From the NCBI RefSeq assembly GCF_040907265.1, contig NZ_JBFOHP010000002.1:1364001-1428000 (forward strand): a stretch of 64,000 nucleotides of DNA, read 5' to 3'. Source of the DNA: Streptomyces sclerotialus. GTDB taxonomy: Bacteria; Actinomycetota; Actinomycetes; Streptomycetales; Streptomycetaceae. The notes under the pieces were generated by a model. That model ran no database searches. It worked only from the letters and a program-made list of their open reading frames with translations, and was not told the origin of the DNA. The translations under genes were made by a program, and so were the position numbers. Positions 25,198-35,120 of this stretch are shown in pieces; the stretch's first letter is position 1, and each line of letters opens with the position of its first letter.

Positions 25198-26232
25198 TCA
25201 GCGCCCGCCGGCCACGTTCCGGCTGCGCTGCTCCTGGCCCGGTCCGCCGTACGGGTAGTCGGCGGCGCCGGGGTCGCTCACCTTGTCCAGCCGGGCCCGC
25301 TCCTCGTCCGACAGGCGCAGGTCCGCCGCCGCGAGGTTGTCGTCCAGCTGCGCCACGGTGCGGGCCCCGAGGATCACCGAGGTCACGGCCGGCCGGTCGC
25401 GTACCCACGCGAGCGCGACCTGCGCCATGGAGACGCCGCGCTCCTCGGCCACCGCGCGGACCTCGTCGACGACGGCCCAGGTGCGCTCGACGCGGCCGCG
25501 CCGCTCGTACGCCTCGACCCCGCGCTCGGGGTTCTCGCCGAGCCGGGTCGCGCCCGTGGGCCGCGCGTCGCGCCGGTACTTCCCGGTGAGCCAGCCGCCG
25601 CCGAGCGGGCTCCACGGGAGCAGCCCGAGCCCTTCGGAGGCGCAGGCCGGGACGATCTCCCACTCGATCTCGCGGGTGAGCAGGCTGTACTGCGGCTGGA
25701 GGGTGACCGGGCGGGCCAGGCCGCGGAAGTCGGCGACGTCCACGGTCTTCTGGATCTGCCAGCCGGTGAAGTTGGACAGTCCGATGTAGTGGACCTTGCC
25801 CTGGCGCACCGCGTCGTCCAGGAAGCGCAGCGTCTCCTCGACGGGCGTCAGCGGGTCCCAGGCATGCACCTGGTACAGGTCGACCGTCTCGACGCCGAGC
25901 CGGCGCAGCGAGGCGTCCAGCGCCCGGTGCAGGTGGCGGCGGGAGAGTCCGGCGCCGTTCGGGTCGGCGGCCATGGGGAAGCGGCCCTTGGTGGCGAGGA
26001 CGACGCGGTCGCCGATGTCGGCGGGGCGGGACGCGAGCCAGCGGCCGACGATCTCTTCGGACGCGCCGGCGGTGTAGACGTCGGCGGTGTCCACGAGGGT
26101 GCCGCCGGCCTCGACGAACCGGTCCAGCTGGGCGTGGGCGCCCGCCTCGTCGGTCTCGTGGCCGAAGGTCATGGTGCCGAGGGCGAACTCCGAGACGGCG
26201 CAGCCAGTGATGCCGAGGGTGCGGTACTCCAT
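25198..26232 (-). CDS. Aldo/keto reductase
   Basis: 344-residue (alpha/beta)8 NADPH-dependent oxidoreductase. It has the family catalytic set: Asp and Tyr in LVDTADVYTAGASEEIVGRW, Lys in VVLATKGRFP, and His in DLYQVHAWDPLTP. The nucleotide site is near VTSVILGARTVAQLDDNL. It lies 27 bp downstream of the GH13 gene in the same direction, so it is probably the last gene of the alpha-glucoside operon, where such reductases may act on released sugars or on reactive aldehydes. The substrate is not deducible from sequence. Convergent with the amidase gene. Confidence 0.88.
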   Translation of the reverse strand: MEYRTLGITGCAVSEFALGTMTFGHETDEAGAHAQLDRFVEAGGTLVDTADVYTAGASEEIVGRWLASRPADIGDRVVLATKGRFPMAADPNGAGLSRRHLHRALDASLRRLGVETVDLYQVHAWDPLTPVEETLRFLDDAVRQGKVHYIGLSNFTGWQIQKTVDVADFRGLARPVTLQPQYSLLTREIEWEIVPACASEGLGLLPWSPLGGGWLTGKYRRDARPTGATRLGENPERGVEAYERRGRVERTWAVVDEVRAVAEERGVSMAQVALAWVRDRPAVTSVILGARTVAQLDDNLAAADLRLSDEERARLDKVSDPGAADYPYGGPGQEQRSRNVAGGR

Positions 26233-26259
26233 GTCAGATGCTCCTTCCGCTGCCGGTGG

Positions 26260-27900
26260 TCACAGGGCGAGCCACACCGCGTGGTCAGGTGCCAGCCGAC
26301 CGTCCGCGAGCGGGCCGCTGACCAGCAGGACGTCCTTGTGTTCCGGGAGGGCGTACGGCTCGGCCGAGAGGTTGACGACGCACACGAAGCCCGGCTCGCG
26401 CTGGAAGGCGAGGACGCCGGCGGGGGTGTCGAGCCAGGTCATCGTCCCGTCGCCGAGCGCGGGGTGGTCGCGGCGGGTGCGCAGGGCGCGGCGGTACAGC
26501 GCCAGCATGGAGTCGTCGTCGCCTTCCTGCGCGGCAACGCTCAGCTCCCGCCACAGCGGCGGCTGGGGCAGCCAGGGCTCGCCGGCCGCGCCGTCCGGGC
26601 TGAAGCCGTACGGTGCCTGCTCGCCGGACCACGGGATGGGCACCCGGCAGCCGTCCCGGCCCCGGTCGGTGTGGCCGGAGCGCTCCCAGGTGGGGTCCTG
26701 GAGGACGTCCTCGGGCAGGTCCTCGACCTCCGGCAGGCCCAGTTCCTCGCCCTGGTAGACGTAGGCGCCGCCGGGCAGGGCGAGCATGAGGAGGGCGGCC
26801 GCGCGGGCCCGGCGGGTGCCGAGGGCGAGGTCGAGCGGGCCTTCGGGCCGGTACGTCTCGTTGGCGACCCACTTCTTGACGACCTCGCGGCCGTAGCGGC
26901 TGGGGTGGCGCACCACGTCGTGGTTGGAGAGCACCCAGGTGGCCGGGGCGCCGACCGCGCCGAGCATGGCGAGGGAGTTGTCGATGACCGCGCGCAGGTC
27001 CTTCGCGTCCCAGCTCGCCATGAGGAAGTCGAAGTTGAAGGCGGTGTGCAGGCCGTCCTGGCGGACGTAGGCGGCGAGCCGCTCGGGGGTGTCGGCCCAG
27101 GCCTCGGCGACGAAGGCGCGGTCGCCGGGGAACTCGTCGGCGACCCGGCGCCAGGCGCGGTAGATCTCGTGGACCTCGTCACGGTCCCAGTGCGGGTGGT
27201 CCACATGCCGGCCCGGCACGCGGTCGGCCGGTGCCGGGAGGTCCGGCAGGTCGGGCAGTTCGGGGTGCTTGACCAGGCCGTGTGCGACGTCGATGCGGAA
27301 GCCGTCCACGCCGCGCCGGAACCAGAACCGCAGGATGTCCTCGAACTCGGCGAGCACCTCGGGGTGGTCCCAGTTGAGGTCGGGCTGCTCGGGCGCGAAG
27401 AGGTGGAGGTACCACTGCCCGTCGGGCACCCGGGTCCAGGCGCGGCCGCCGAAGCAGGACCGCCAGTCGTTGGGCGGCTCGGCGCCGTCGGGGCCGCGGC
27501 CGTCCCGGAAGACGTACCGGGCGCGCTCGGGGCTACCGGGTCCGGCGGCCAGCGCGGCGCGGAACCAGGCGTGCTGGTCGGAGGTGTGGTTGGGCACGAT
27601 GTCCGGGATCACGCGGATGCCGGCCGCGTGCGCCTCCTCGATGAGCGCCTCGGCCTCCTCGACGGTGCCGAACCGCGGGTCGATCGCGCGGAAGTCGGCC
27701 ACGTCGTAACCGTGGTCGGCCTGCGGGGACTTGTACCACGGGTTGATCCAGATCGCGTCCACGCCGAGCGACTTCAGGTACGGCAGACGGGAGCGGATGC
27801 CGGCGATGTCACCGATGCCGTCGCCGTCGCCGTCGGCGAAGCTGCGGATGTAGACCTGGTAGATGACGGCGTCGCGCCACCAGGGTGCGGTGCGGGTCAT
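26260..27900 (-). CDS. GH13 alpha-glucosidase (oligo-1,6-glucosidase/AglA type)
   Basis: 546-residue glycoside hydrolase of family 13. The N-terminus WWRDAVIYQVYIRSFADGDG is typical. The catalytic residues are seen: nucleophile Asp in VDGFRIDVAHGL, acid Glu in RAFVAEAWADTPE, and the stabilising Asp in WVLSNHDVVRHPS. It has no signal peptide, so it acts inside the cell on alpha-glucosides (maltose, trehalose, isomaltose or sucrose type) imported by the ABC system encoded just upstream. The gap to the permease gene is 36 bp, so they share a transcript. The LacI repressor divergent from the operon probably controls it. Confidence 0.92.
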   Translation of the reverse strand: MTRTAPWWRDAVIYQVYIRSFADGDGDGIGDIAGIRSRLPYLKSLGVDAIWINPWYKSPQADHGYDVADFRAIDPRFGTVEEAEALIEEAHAAGIRVIPDIVPNHTSDQHAWFRAALAAGPGSPERARYVFRDGRGPDGAEPPNDWRSCFGGRAWTRVPDGQWYLHLFAPEQPDLNWDHPEVLAEFEDILRFWFRRGVDGFRIDVAHGLVKHPELPDLPDLPAPADRVPGRHVDHPHWDRDEVHEIYRAWRRVADEFPGDRAFVAEAWADTPERLAAYVRQDGLHTAFNFDFLMASWDAKDLRAVIDNSLAMLGAVGAPATWVLSNHDVVRHPSRYGREVVKKWVANETYRPEGPLDLALGTRRARAAALLMLALPGGAYVYQGEELGLPEVEDLPEDVLQDPTWERSGHTDRGRDGCRVPIPWSGEQAPYGFSPDGAAGEPWLPQPPLWRELSVAAQEGDDDSMLALYRRALRTRRDHPALGDGTMTWLDTPAGVLAFQREPGFVCVVNLSAEPYALPEHKDVLLVSGPLADGRLAPDHAVWLAL

Positions 27901-27936
27901 GGGCTGCGTACTCCTTGTACGGGCGGGCAGTCTGGG

Positions 27937-28766
<830 letters not shown>

Positions 28767-28770
<4 letters not shown>

Positions 28771-29795
28771 GCCGCAACCCCCTGAGGGCGGCGCGGCAGC
28801 AGCCGGCGGCGGCGTTTCACCTTCCCGTCGTCCCCGACGACGTCGGCACCGAGCAGCCGTACGAAGGCCAGCGCGATGAGGAACACGTACACGAAGAGGA
28901 TGACGGCGTACGCGGACGCGGGGCCGAAGCGTACGTTCGCGGCCTGGTCCTGGGCGAGCATCGACAGCGTCTCCACGGAGGTCTTCTGCGCGCCGATCAG
29001 GATGTACGGCAGGTCGAACATCCGGAGCGCGTCGAGGGTGCGGAACAGCACGGCCACCAGCAGGGCGGGCTTCACCAGCGGCAGGGTGATGTGCCGGAAG
29101 CGGCGCAGGATCCCGGCCCCGTCGATACGGGCCGCCTCGTACACCTCGTTCGGGATGACTTGGAGGCCGGCGAGGACGAGGAGGCCCACGAAGGGCGCGG
29201 TCTTCCACACGTCGGCGATGATCACGGCGGCCTTGGCGTGGAACCCCTCGGTGGTCCACAGCACCTGGTGGCCGAGGAGGGTGTTGGCGATGCCGTCGCT
29301 GTTGAAGATCCAGCGCCAGAGCAGGCCGGTGACGGCGGTGGGGATGGCCCACGGGATGAGGATGCTCGCGCGGACCAGGGCACGGCCGCGGAAGGCACGG
29401 TGCATGATCAGCGCCATGGCCACCCCGATGAGGGTCTCCAGCAGGACCGTGGTGACGGTGAAGAACGTGGTGTTCCAGAAGGCGTTCCAGAAGCGGCTGC
29501 CGGCCTCACCGAAGATGGCGGCGAAGTTCTGCAGCCCGACGAACGGTTCGGTCTCCTCGACGAATCCGGTCCTCGGGTCCAGCCGGCGGGCGCCGTACAG
29601 CGACTGCTGCAGGGCGACGACCGTCGGGTAGAGCACGACGACGGCGAGGACGAGCAGGGTGGGCGACACCAGGAGGGCGGCGAGCCGGGCTGTGCCGGCG
29701 GTGGCGCGGGCCCTGCGGCGCCGGGCGGGTGCCGCGGGTGGTTCTCTGCGCGCGTCCGGCGGTACGGGCCGGGCTGGCGTCCGTGTCTCGGCCAT
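28767..29795 (-). CDS. Carbohydrate ABC transporter permease, MalF type
   Basis: 342-residue permease. A proline- and arginine-rich cytoplasmic N-terminus (about 35 residues) precedes the first membrane segment LAALLVSPTLLVLAVVVLYP. The EAA motif reads EAARIDGAGILRRFRHITLP. It pairs with the following MalG-type subunit, whose start overlaps its stop, and lies 13 bp after the binding-protein gene. The order binding protein, MalF, MalG, alpha-glucosidase is the standard layout of actinomycete alpha-glucoside operons. Confidence 0.92.
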
Positions 29796-29808
29796 CGGGG
29801 CGTGCTCC

Positions 29809-31113
29809 TTACTCGGCCGTGGGCTGCCGCAGCGCCCGCTGGAGGTCCTTCAGCGCCTGGGCGCTGCTCTTCTCGCCGGTCAGCGCGGCGTACGCCTCGC
29901 GCTGCACGGCCGCGGTCACGTCGCCGTACTGGAAGACGCGCGGGCGCGGCACGGCGTGCAGGATCGACCGCTCGAGGGTGGGGAGGTAGGGATACCTCTT
30001 CACCAGCGCCGGGTCCTGGTAGAGGGACTTGTAGGTGGGCGCGGCGGGCGCGTACTTGAGGGAGAAGCGCTGGTTCTCCTCGTTGGTGAAGAACTCCATG
30101 AAGTCCAGCGCGGTGGCCTTGTTCTTCGCGGAGGCGGTGAGGGCGAGGTTGTGGCCGCCGAGGCTGGAGGCGCCGGGGCCGTTCAGGCCGGGCAGCGGGG
30201 CGACGCCGAACTTCCCGGCGACCTCGCTGGAGCCGTCCTCCTTCGCCACCAGCGGATACATGTACGGCCATTGCCGCTCGAAGATGATTTTCCCGGCCTG
30301 GAAGGCCTGCCGGGCGTCCTCCTCCTGGTAGGTGAGGGACTCCTTCGGGGCCGTGCCGTCCCGCACGGCGTCGACGAGGAAGTCCAGCCCGGCCCTGGCC
30401 TGCGGGGTGTCCAGGTGGGGGCGGCCGCGGGCGTCGGTGACGGTGCCGCCGGCGGAGTTGACGGCCTCGGCGAAGTTGACGGTGAGCCCTTCGTACTTCT
30501 GGAACTGGCCGGCGTAGCAGGACATCCCCCGCGCCTCGGGCAGCTTCTTCACCTTCGCGCAGTCGGCCTTCATCTCCGCCCAGGTGACCGGCGGCTTCTC
30601 GATGCCGGCTCTGCGCAGGAGGTCGGTGCGGTAGTAGAGCATGCCGCCGTCGGAGCTGGCCGGTACCGCGTACAGGCCGCCCCGGTAGGTGGCCGTGCCG
30701 AGGATGGGGTCGAGCATCTCGTCGAGCGGGAAGCGGTCGGCGGGCAGCCGGTCGATCCAGCGGTGGGCGGCGAACTCCGAGGTCCAGACCGCGTCGAGGG
30801 AGAGCACGGTGAACGCGTCGGACTTGATCTCGGCGTTCTGGATCATCTGCTGACGCTGCGCGTCGGGGTCGGTGGGCAGCTGGACGAACGTGACCTTCTC
30901 GTCGGGGTGGGCCTTGTTCCAGCGGTCGAGCACCGCTTGCACCGTGCCGGTCGTGTCCTTGCCCGCGACGTACGTGATGGGGCCGCGGCCCTCGAACGTG
31001 CCGGCCTGCCCGGCGGGCGGCGCGCCGCCGGAGGTGCCGCAGGCGGCCACGGTGGTGAGTCCGACGAGCCCCGCGCAGGCGCTCCGGACGGCTCTGGTGG
31101 TCCTGGTCTTCAC
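29809..31113 (-). CDS. Extracellular sugar-binding lipoprotein of an alpha-glucoside ABC importer
   Basis: 434-residue family 1 solute-binding protein. Signal peptide with lipobox: MKTRTTRAVRSACAGLVGLT then TVAAC, so the lipid-anchored Cys is at position 25 from the GTG start (31111-31113). An AGGAGAG ribosome site supports that start over a longer frame. Mature domain features include VSWAEMKADCAKVKKLPEAR-like segments and the binding-cleft region KIIFERQWPYMYPLVAK. It delivers sugar to the two permeases encoded directly downstream. The promoter lies in the 390-bp region shared with the divergent lacI gene. Confidence 0.9.
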   Translation of the reverse strand: MKTRTTRAVRSACAGLVGLTTVAACGTSGGAPPAGQAGTFEGRGPITYVAGKDTTGTVQAVLDRWNKAHPDEKVTFVQLPTDPDAQRQQMIQNAEIKSDAFTVLSLDAVWTSEFAAHRWIDRLPADRFPLDEMLDPILGTATYRGGLYAVPASSDGGMLYYRTDLLRRAGIEKPPVTWAEMKADCAKVKKLPEARGMSCYAGQFQKYEGLTVNFAEAVNSAGGTVTDARGRPHLDTPQARAGLDFLVDAVRDGTAPKESLTYQEEDARQAFQAGKIIFERQWPYMYPLVAKEDGSSEVAGKFGVAPLPGLNGPGASSLGGHNLALTASAKNKATALDFMEFFTNEENQRFSLKYAPAAPTYKSLYQDPALVKRYPYLPTLERSILHAVPRPRVFQYGDVTAAVQREAYAALTGEKSSAQALKDLQRALRQPTAE

Positions 31114-31176
31114 TGTCTCTCCTGGCAGCTGGGCCCCGCGCGGCACGTGACGTCCCGCGTGCGGCACCGACCATGT

Positions 31177-31188
31177 GACTGCGCTGTC
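31177..31188. promoter_or_regulatory. LacI-type operator upstream of the importer operon (site 1)
   Basis: GACTGCGCTGTC differs at one base from the perfect palindrome GACAGCGCTGTC found upstream of lacI. It is 64 bp upstream of the binding-protein start codon, a likely promoter-proximal operator. Confidence 0.6.
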
Positions 31189-31217
31189 ATCCGCATCCCA
31201 GGAGCTCAGAACAACGG

Positions 31218-31238
31218 AACGCCTATATCGAAGGCGTT
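31218..31238. promoter_or_regulatory. Inverted repeat in the lacI/importer intergenic region
   Basis: Perfect 7-bp arms AACGCCT / AGGCGTT with a 7-bp spacer. It is unrelated to the GACAGCGCTGTC sites, so it may bind a second regulator. A small palindrome AACGCGTT lies at 31326-31333. The rest of 31114-31503 holds no gene. Confidence 0.4.
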
Positions 31239-31422
31239 GGCATAAGAAAGGGGGGCGGGAGCGGCAGATGACGGCGGTCACTCCGTAACAACGCTTGCAC
31301 GCTAGGAGCACACCTGGGGGAAGTCAACGCGTTACGTCGCGGTAATTCGACGGTTCCACCGCACTGCTATGACCGCTTTCTTGCCGATAATTGGCGGTCG
31401 AACACGGAAAAAGAGGCCCTGA

Positions 31423-31434
31423 GACAGCGTTGTC
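31423..31434. promoter_or_regulatory. LacI-type operator (site 2)
   Basis: GACAGCGTTGTC, palindromic except for the centre pair, 25 bp centre-to-centre from site 3 and about 75 bp upstream of the lacI ATG. Confidence 0.65.
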
Positions 31435-31447
31435 ACACCTCCTGCGT

Positions 31448-31459
31448 GACAGCGCTGTC
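31448..31459. promoter_or_regulatory. LacI-type operator (site 3)
   Basis: GACAGCGCTGTC, a perfect 12-bp palindrome 44 bp upstream of the lacI ATG. It is the best copy of the motif, suggesting autoregulation. Confidence 0.7.
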
Positions 31460-31503
31460 TCCGAGAGGTTCCGGACCGGCCCGGCTGGTGCTACCTTCCG
31501 CCC

Positions 31504-32553
31504 ATGCCACCAGCCCAGCGACACCACCCCACGCTGGCCGACGTCGCCCAGCGGGCCGGGGTGTCGGCCTCCACCGTCTCCCGCACCATGCGCGGCCTGT
31601 CGACCGTCTCGCCCGAGGTGCGCGCCCGCGTCGAACAGGCCGCCCGAGAACTGCACTTCGTGGTCTCACGGCAGGCGTCCAGCCTCGTCACGGGCCGCAC
31701 GGGCGTGGTCGCCGTACTCGCGCCCACGCTCAACTCGTGGTTCATCGGCTCGGCGCTCTCCAGCCTGGGCCCCGTACTGCGCGCGGCCGGCCTGGAACTG
31801 CTCGTCTACGTCATCCCCGACATGACGGAGCGCACCACCTTCTTCGAACGGCTGCCCGCGCGGCGCAACGCCGACGCGCTCCTGGTGTTCTCCTTCGACC
31901 TCTCCGAGGAGGAGAGCGCGCGCCTGGACGACCTGCAGGTACCGGTGGTCTACATCAGCCAGCACGCCGAGGGCCGGCCCAGCGTGTACGTGGACGACGT
32001 GGCCGCGGCCAGGGCCGGCACCCGGCATCTGCTCGGCCTCGGCCACCGCCGGATCGCCTTCGTGCAGACCACCGGCGCCAGCGGCTTCGTGTTCAGCTCG
32101 CACGAGCGGCTGCTCGGATACCAGCAGGCGCTCGGCGAGGCGGGGGTGGAACCGGACGACGAGCTGGTCGTCGCCACCTCGCCCGGGCACAAGCGCCGCA
32201 CCGCCGAGGCGGTCGGGACGCTGCTGAGCCTGCGCGAACCGCCCACCGCGATCTTCGCCGAGCAGGACGAGGTCGCCGTCTCGGTGCTCTGGACGCTGCG
32301 CAACGCCCATGTCGACGTGCCCGGGCGGATGTCCGTACTGGGCTTCGACGACCACCAGATGGCCGAGTGGTCGGACCTGACCACGATCGCCCAGTCCCCC
32401 GGGGACATCGGCCGGGCCGCGGGCGAGCTGGCCCGCGACCTGATCAACGACCCGGAAGCCGACCAGGCCCGGCACATCGTCCTGCCGACCCGGCTGATAC
32501 CCCGGGCCACCACGGCCCCGCCCCAGCAGGCCGGGCCCGCTACGCCGGAGTGA
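31504..32553 (+). CDS. LacI-family repressor of the alpha-glucoside operon
   Basis: 349-residue repressor. The N-terminal LacI helix-turn-helix with hinge reads TLADVAQRAGVSASTVSRTM, then a periplasmic-binding-protein-like sugar sensor (GVVAVLAPTLNSWFIGSALS ... GLGHRRIAFVQTTGASGFVF ... SVLGFDDHQMAEWSDLTTIA). It is divergent from the binding protein/permease/GH13 operon. Three near-identical 12-bp palindromes lie between them, a strong sign that it binds there and is released by an imported alpha-glucoside (inference). Its 3' end overlaps the convergent GH95 gene by 14 bp. Confidence 0.9.
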   Translation: MPPAQRHHPTLADVAQRAGVSASTVSRTMRGLSTVSPEVRARVEQAARELHFVVSRQASSLVTGRTGVVAVLAPTLNSWFIGSALSSLGPVLRAAGLELLVYVIPDMTERTTFFERLPARRNADALLVFSFDLSEEESARLDDLQVPVVYISQHAEGRPSVYVDDVAAARAGTRHLLGLGHRRIAFVQTTGASGFVFSSHERLLGYQQALGEAGVEPDDELVVATSPGHKRRTAEAVGTLLSLREPPTAIFAEQDEVAVSVLWTLRNAHVDVPGRMSVLGFDDHQMAEWSDLTTIAQSPGDIGRAAGELARDLINDPEADQARHIVLPTRLIPRATTAPPQQAGPATPE

Positions 32554-34966
32554 ACTCGTACGAGTGACCCCCACGCGCCGCGAGGACGGCCGTCCCCTCC
32601 TCCGTGCGCGGCACCAGCCCCTTGCCGGCCGTCAGATCGCGGACCGCGTACGCCCGCGTGAACAGCCCGCCGCGCAGGCGCAGTTCACCGGACCGGCCCG
32701 CGTGCACCACGACCCGGCGCGCGGCCCCGTCCGCCCACTCGATGTCCATGCCCGCGTCGCCGCGCGCCCGCAGGCCGCTGACCGAGCCCTCGGGCCAGCG
32801 GGCCGGCAGCGCGGGCAGCACCTCGATCGCGTCGAGGTGGCTCTGCAGCAGCATCTCGGTGATCCCGGCGGTGGCCCCGAAGTTGCCGTCGATCTGGAAC
32901 GGCGGGTGGGTGTCCCAGAGGTTGGGCAGGGTGGAGCCGGTCAGCAGCTGGGTGAGCATGGTGTGCGCGTGGTCGCCGTCGCCCAGCCGCGCCCAGAAGT
33001 TGATCTTCCAGGCCTTGGACCAGCCGGTGCCGCCGTCGCCCCGTGCGCGCAGCGAGACCTTCGCCGCCTCCGCCCACTCGCCGCCGGGCTCGATCGCCCG
33101 CCCGGGGTGCAGCGCGAAGAGGTGCGAGACGTGCCGGTGGGTGTCCGCCGGGTCGTCCAGGTCCGCCTTCCACTCCTGCAGCTGGCCCCACGACCCGATG
33201 CGGAGCCCCGGGTCGAGCCGGTCCAGCGCCCCCTGGACCTCCGTACGGAACGCCGCGGTGTCGCCGGTCAGCCGGGCTGCCTCCAGGGTGTTCACCAACA
33301 GGTCGCGGACGATCTGCTGGGAGATGGCGGCGCCCGCGGTGAAGGCACCGTGCTCCGGCGAGTAGCTGGGCGAGACGACGAGGGTGCCGTCGCGCGGGTC
33401 GGTGTGCAGGGTGTCCAGCCAGAAGAGGGCGGCCTCCTTCATCGCCGGGTAGGCGGTACGGCGCAGGAAGCCCGGGTCGCGGGTGAAGCGGTAGTGGTCG
33501 TAGAGGTGGTGCGCGAGCCAGGCCGCGGCTTCGGGGAACCAGAACGCGGTGGCCCAGTCGTGCACGCCCGTGAAGCCGTACGGGTTGGTCTCGTTGTGCA
33601 CCACCCAGCCGCGCGCCCCGAACATCTCCTTCGCCGACACCGTGCCCGGCGGGCGCAGCGCCGTGACGAAGCGTTCCAGGGGTTCGGCGGCCTCGGCGAG
33701 GCCGGCGGCGTGCACGGGCCAGTAGTTCATCTGGAGGTTGATGTTGGTGTGGTAGTCCGCCGCCCAGGGCGGGCTGGTGGACTCGTTCCAGACGCCCTGC
33801 AGGTTGGCGGGGAGCGAGCCGCGGCGCGAGGAGGCGAGGAGAAGGTAGCGGCCGTACGCGAAGTACAGCGCTTCCAGTGCGCGGTCGGCGGCGTCCGCAC
33901 CACCGGTGTACGAGGCGAGGAGGCGGTCGGTGGGGACGCCGGCCGGGACGCGCCCTCCGATGTCGAGCACGACGCGGCCGAACAGCCGCCGGTGGTCGCG
34001 CAGATGGGCCGCGAGCAGCCGGCCGTAGCCCTTGGCGGCCGCGGCGTCCACGGCCCGGGTCACCCGGTCGTGCGGGTCGGGGCCGCGGTAGTGCGGGTGC
34101 CGGTCGGCGTAGTCGGTGCCCGCCGCGAGCACGAACCACAGGTCGTCGGCGCCGGTGACCGTGACCGTACCGTCGGCGTGGTCGCGGACCGTGCCGCCCT
34201 CGGTCAGCACCCGTAGCTGCGCCTCGAAGACCAGCCCGTTGTCCTGGAGCGCGCCCCGTACGGTGATCCGGCCGTGCCGTGCGGTCACCGTGCGGTCGTC
34301 GCGGGGCGAGGTGGTGCGGACGGTGCAGGCGACGGCGCCGGGCCGGTCCGCGGTGAGGCGGCCGACGAGCACACCGTCGGGGTGCGAGGCGAAGTACGCG
34401 CGGTGGTGGGTGGTGGCTCCGGCGCGGTAGCGCACCCGTGCCACGGCGGAGCGGAGGTCCAGCTCGCGGCGGTAGCCGGCCGGGGACGCGGGCGCGTCCG
34501 CCAGGTCCAGGTGGAGGTCGCCGAAGGTCTGGTACGCGCCGTAGCCGGTCTTCGGCTGGCCCAGCAGCTCGGCGACCCGCTCGGGGTCGGCGCTGCCCTC
34601 GTCGTCGATCAGCCGTCTGACCCGGGCGAGGGCTTCGGCGCGTGGGCCGTGCCAGTTGCCGGCGTCGTAGCCCGGGGAGCCGGGGCCGCCGGTCCACAGC
34701 GTCTTCTCGTTGAACTGGAGCCGCTCGCTCGCGACGGTGCCGAAGACCATCGCGCCGAGCGCGCCGTTGCCGAGGGGCAGGGCCTCGCGTTCCCAGTCGC
34801 CGGCGGGACGGTCGTACCAGAGGAGCTGGTCATCGGAGGTCTCGACCGTTTCGATGACGGCGGGTTCCTGCGCTGACGCCCGCCGCCGCGGCCCGCCGAG
34901 GGCGAGCGCGCCGCCCATTCCGGCACCGCCCAGTACAACGGCTCTTCGACCCATTCCCGGACACAT
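32540..34966 (-). CDS. GH95 family glycoside hydrolase (1,2-alpha-L-fucosidase type), exported
   Basis: 808 residues. A twin-arginine-like signal (GRRAVVLGGAGMGGALALGG) starts near residue 6, so export by Tat is likely. GH95 hallmarks include WYDRPAGDWEREALPLGNGA, FNEKTLWTGGPGSPGYDAGN, the active-site stretch WAADYHTNINLQMNYWPVHA, and WDTHPPFQIDGNFGATAGIT near the C-terminus. Characterised members release alpha-1,2-fucose or alpha-galactose with inversion; which one applies here is unknown. It is convergent with lacI and overlaps its last 14 bp, so it is a separate unit from the alpha-glucoside operon. Confidence 0.88.
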   Translation of the reverse strand: MCPGMGRRAVVLGGAGMGGALALGGPRRRASAQEPAVIETVETSDDQLLWYDRPAGDWEREALPLGNGALGAMVFGTVASERLQFNEKTLWTGGPGSPGYDAGNWHGPRAEALARVRRLIDDEGSADPERVAELLGQPKTGYGAYQTFGDLHLDLADAPASPAGYRRELDLRSAVARVRYRAGATTHHRAYFASHPDGVLVGRLTADRPGAVACTVRTTSPRDDRTVTARHGRITVRGALQDNGLVFEAQLRVLTEGGTVRDHADGTVTVTGADDLWFVLAAGTDYADRHPHYRGPDPHDRVTRAVDAAAAKGYGRLLAAHLRDHRRLFGRVVLDIGGRVPAGVPTDRLLASYTGGADAADRALEALYFAYGRYLLLASSRRGSLPANLQGVWNESTSPPWAADYHTNINLQMNYWPVHAAGLAEAAEPLERFVTALRPPGTVSAKEMFGARGWVVHNETNPYGFTGVHDWATAFWFPEAAAWLAHHLYDHYRFTRDPGFLRRTAYPAMKEAALFWLDTLHTDPRDGTLVVSPSYSPEHGAFTAGAAISQQIVRDLLVNTLEAARLTGDTAAFRTEVQGALDRLDPGLRIGSWGQLQEWKADLDDPADTHRHVSHLFALHPGRAIEPGGEWAEAAKVSLRARGDGGTGWSKAWKINFWARLGDGDHAHTMLTQLLTGSTLPNLWDTHPPFQIDGNFGATAGITEMLLQSHLDAIEVLPALPARWPEGSVSGLRARGDAGMDIEWADGAARRVVVHAGRSGELRLRGGLFTRAYAVRDLTAGKGLVPRTEEGTAVLAARGGHSYEFTPA

Positions 34967-35058
34967 CGGCGACTCCCGGAGGACACGACGCGCGGCTCAC
35001 CCCGACGGGGCGCCGCCGATGCTAGAGGTCCGATGAATAGACCGACAAGAGGCCGTAC

Positions 35059-35098
35059 GGAACCAGGGTCACCGGTCCGGAACCGGGGTCACCGGTCC
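35059..35098. repeat. 20-bp direct repeat, two copies
   Basis: GGAACCAGGGTCACCGGTCC (35059-35078) and GGAACCGGGGTCACCGGTCC (35079-35098) are adjacent and differ at one base. They sit between the GH95 start and the stop of the next gene. Confidence 0.8.
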
Positions 35099-35120
35099 GT
35101 GATGTGCCGTGCCGGGAGGC

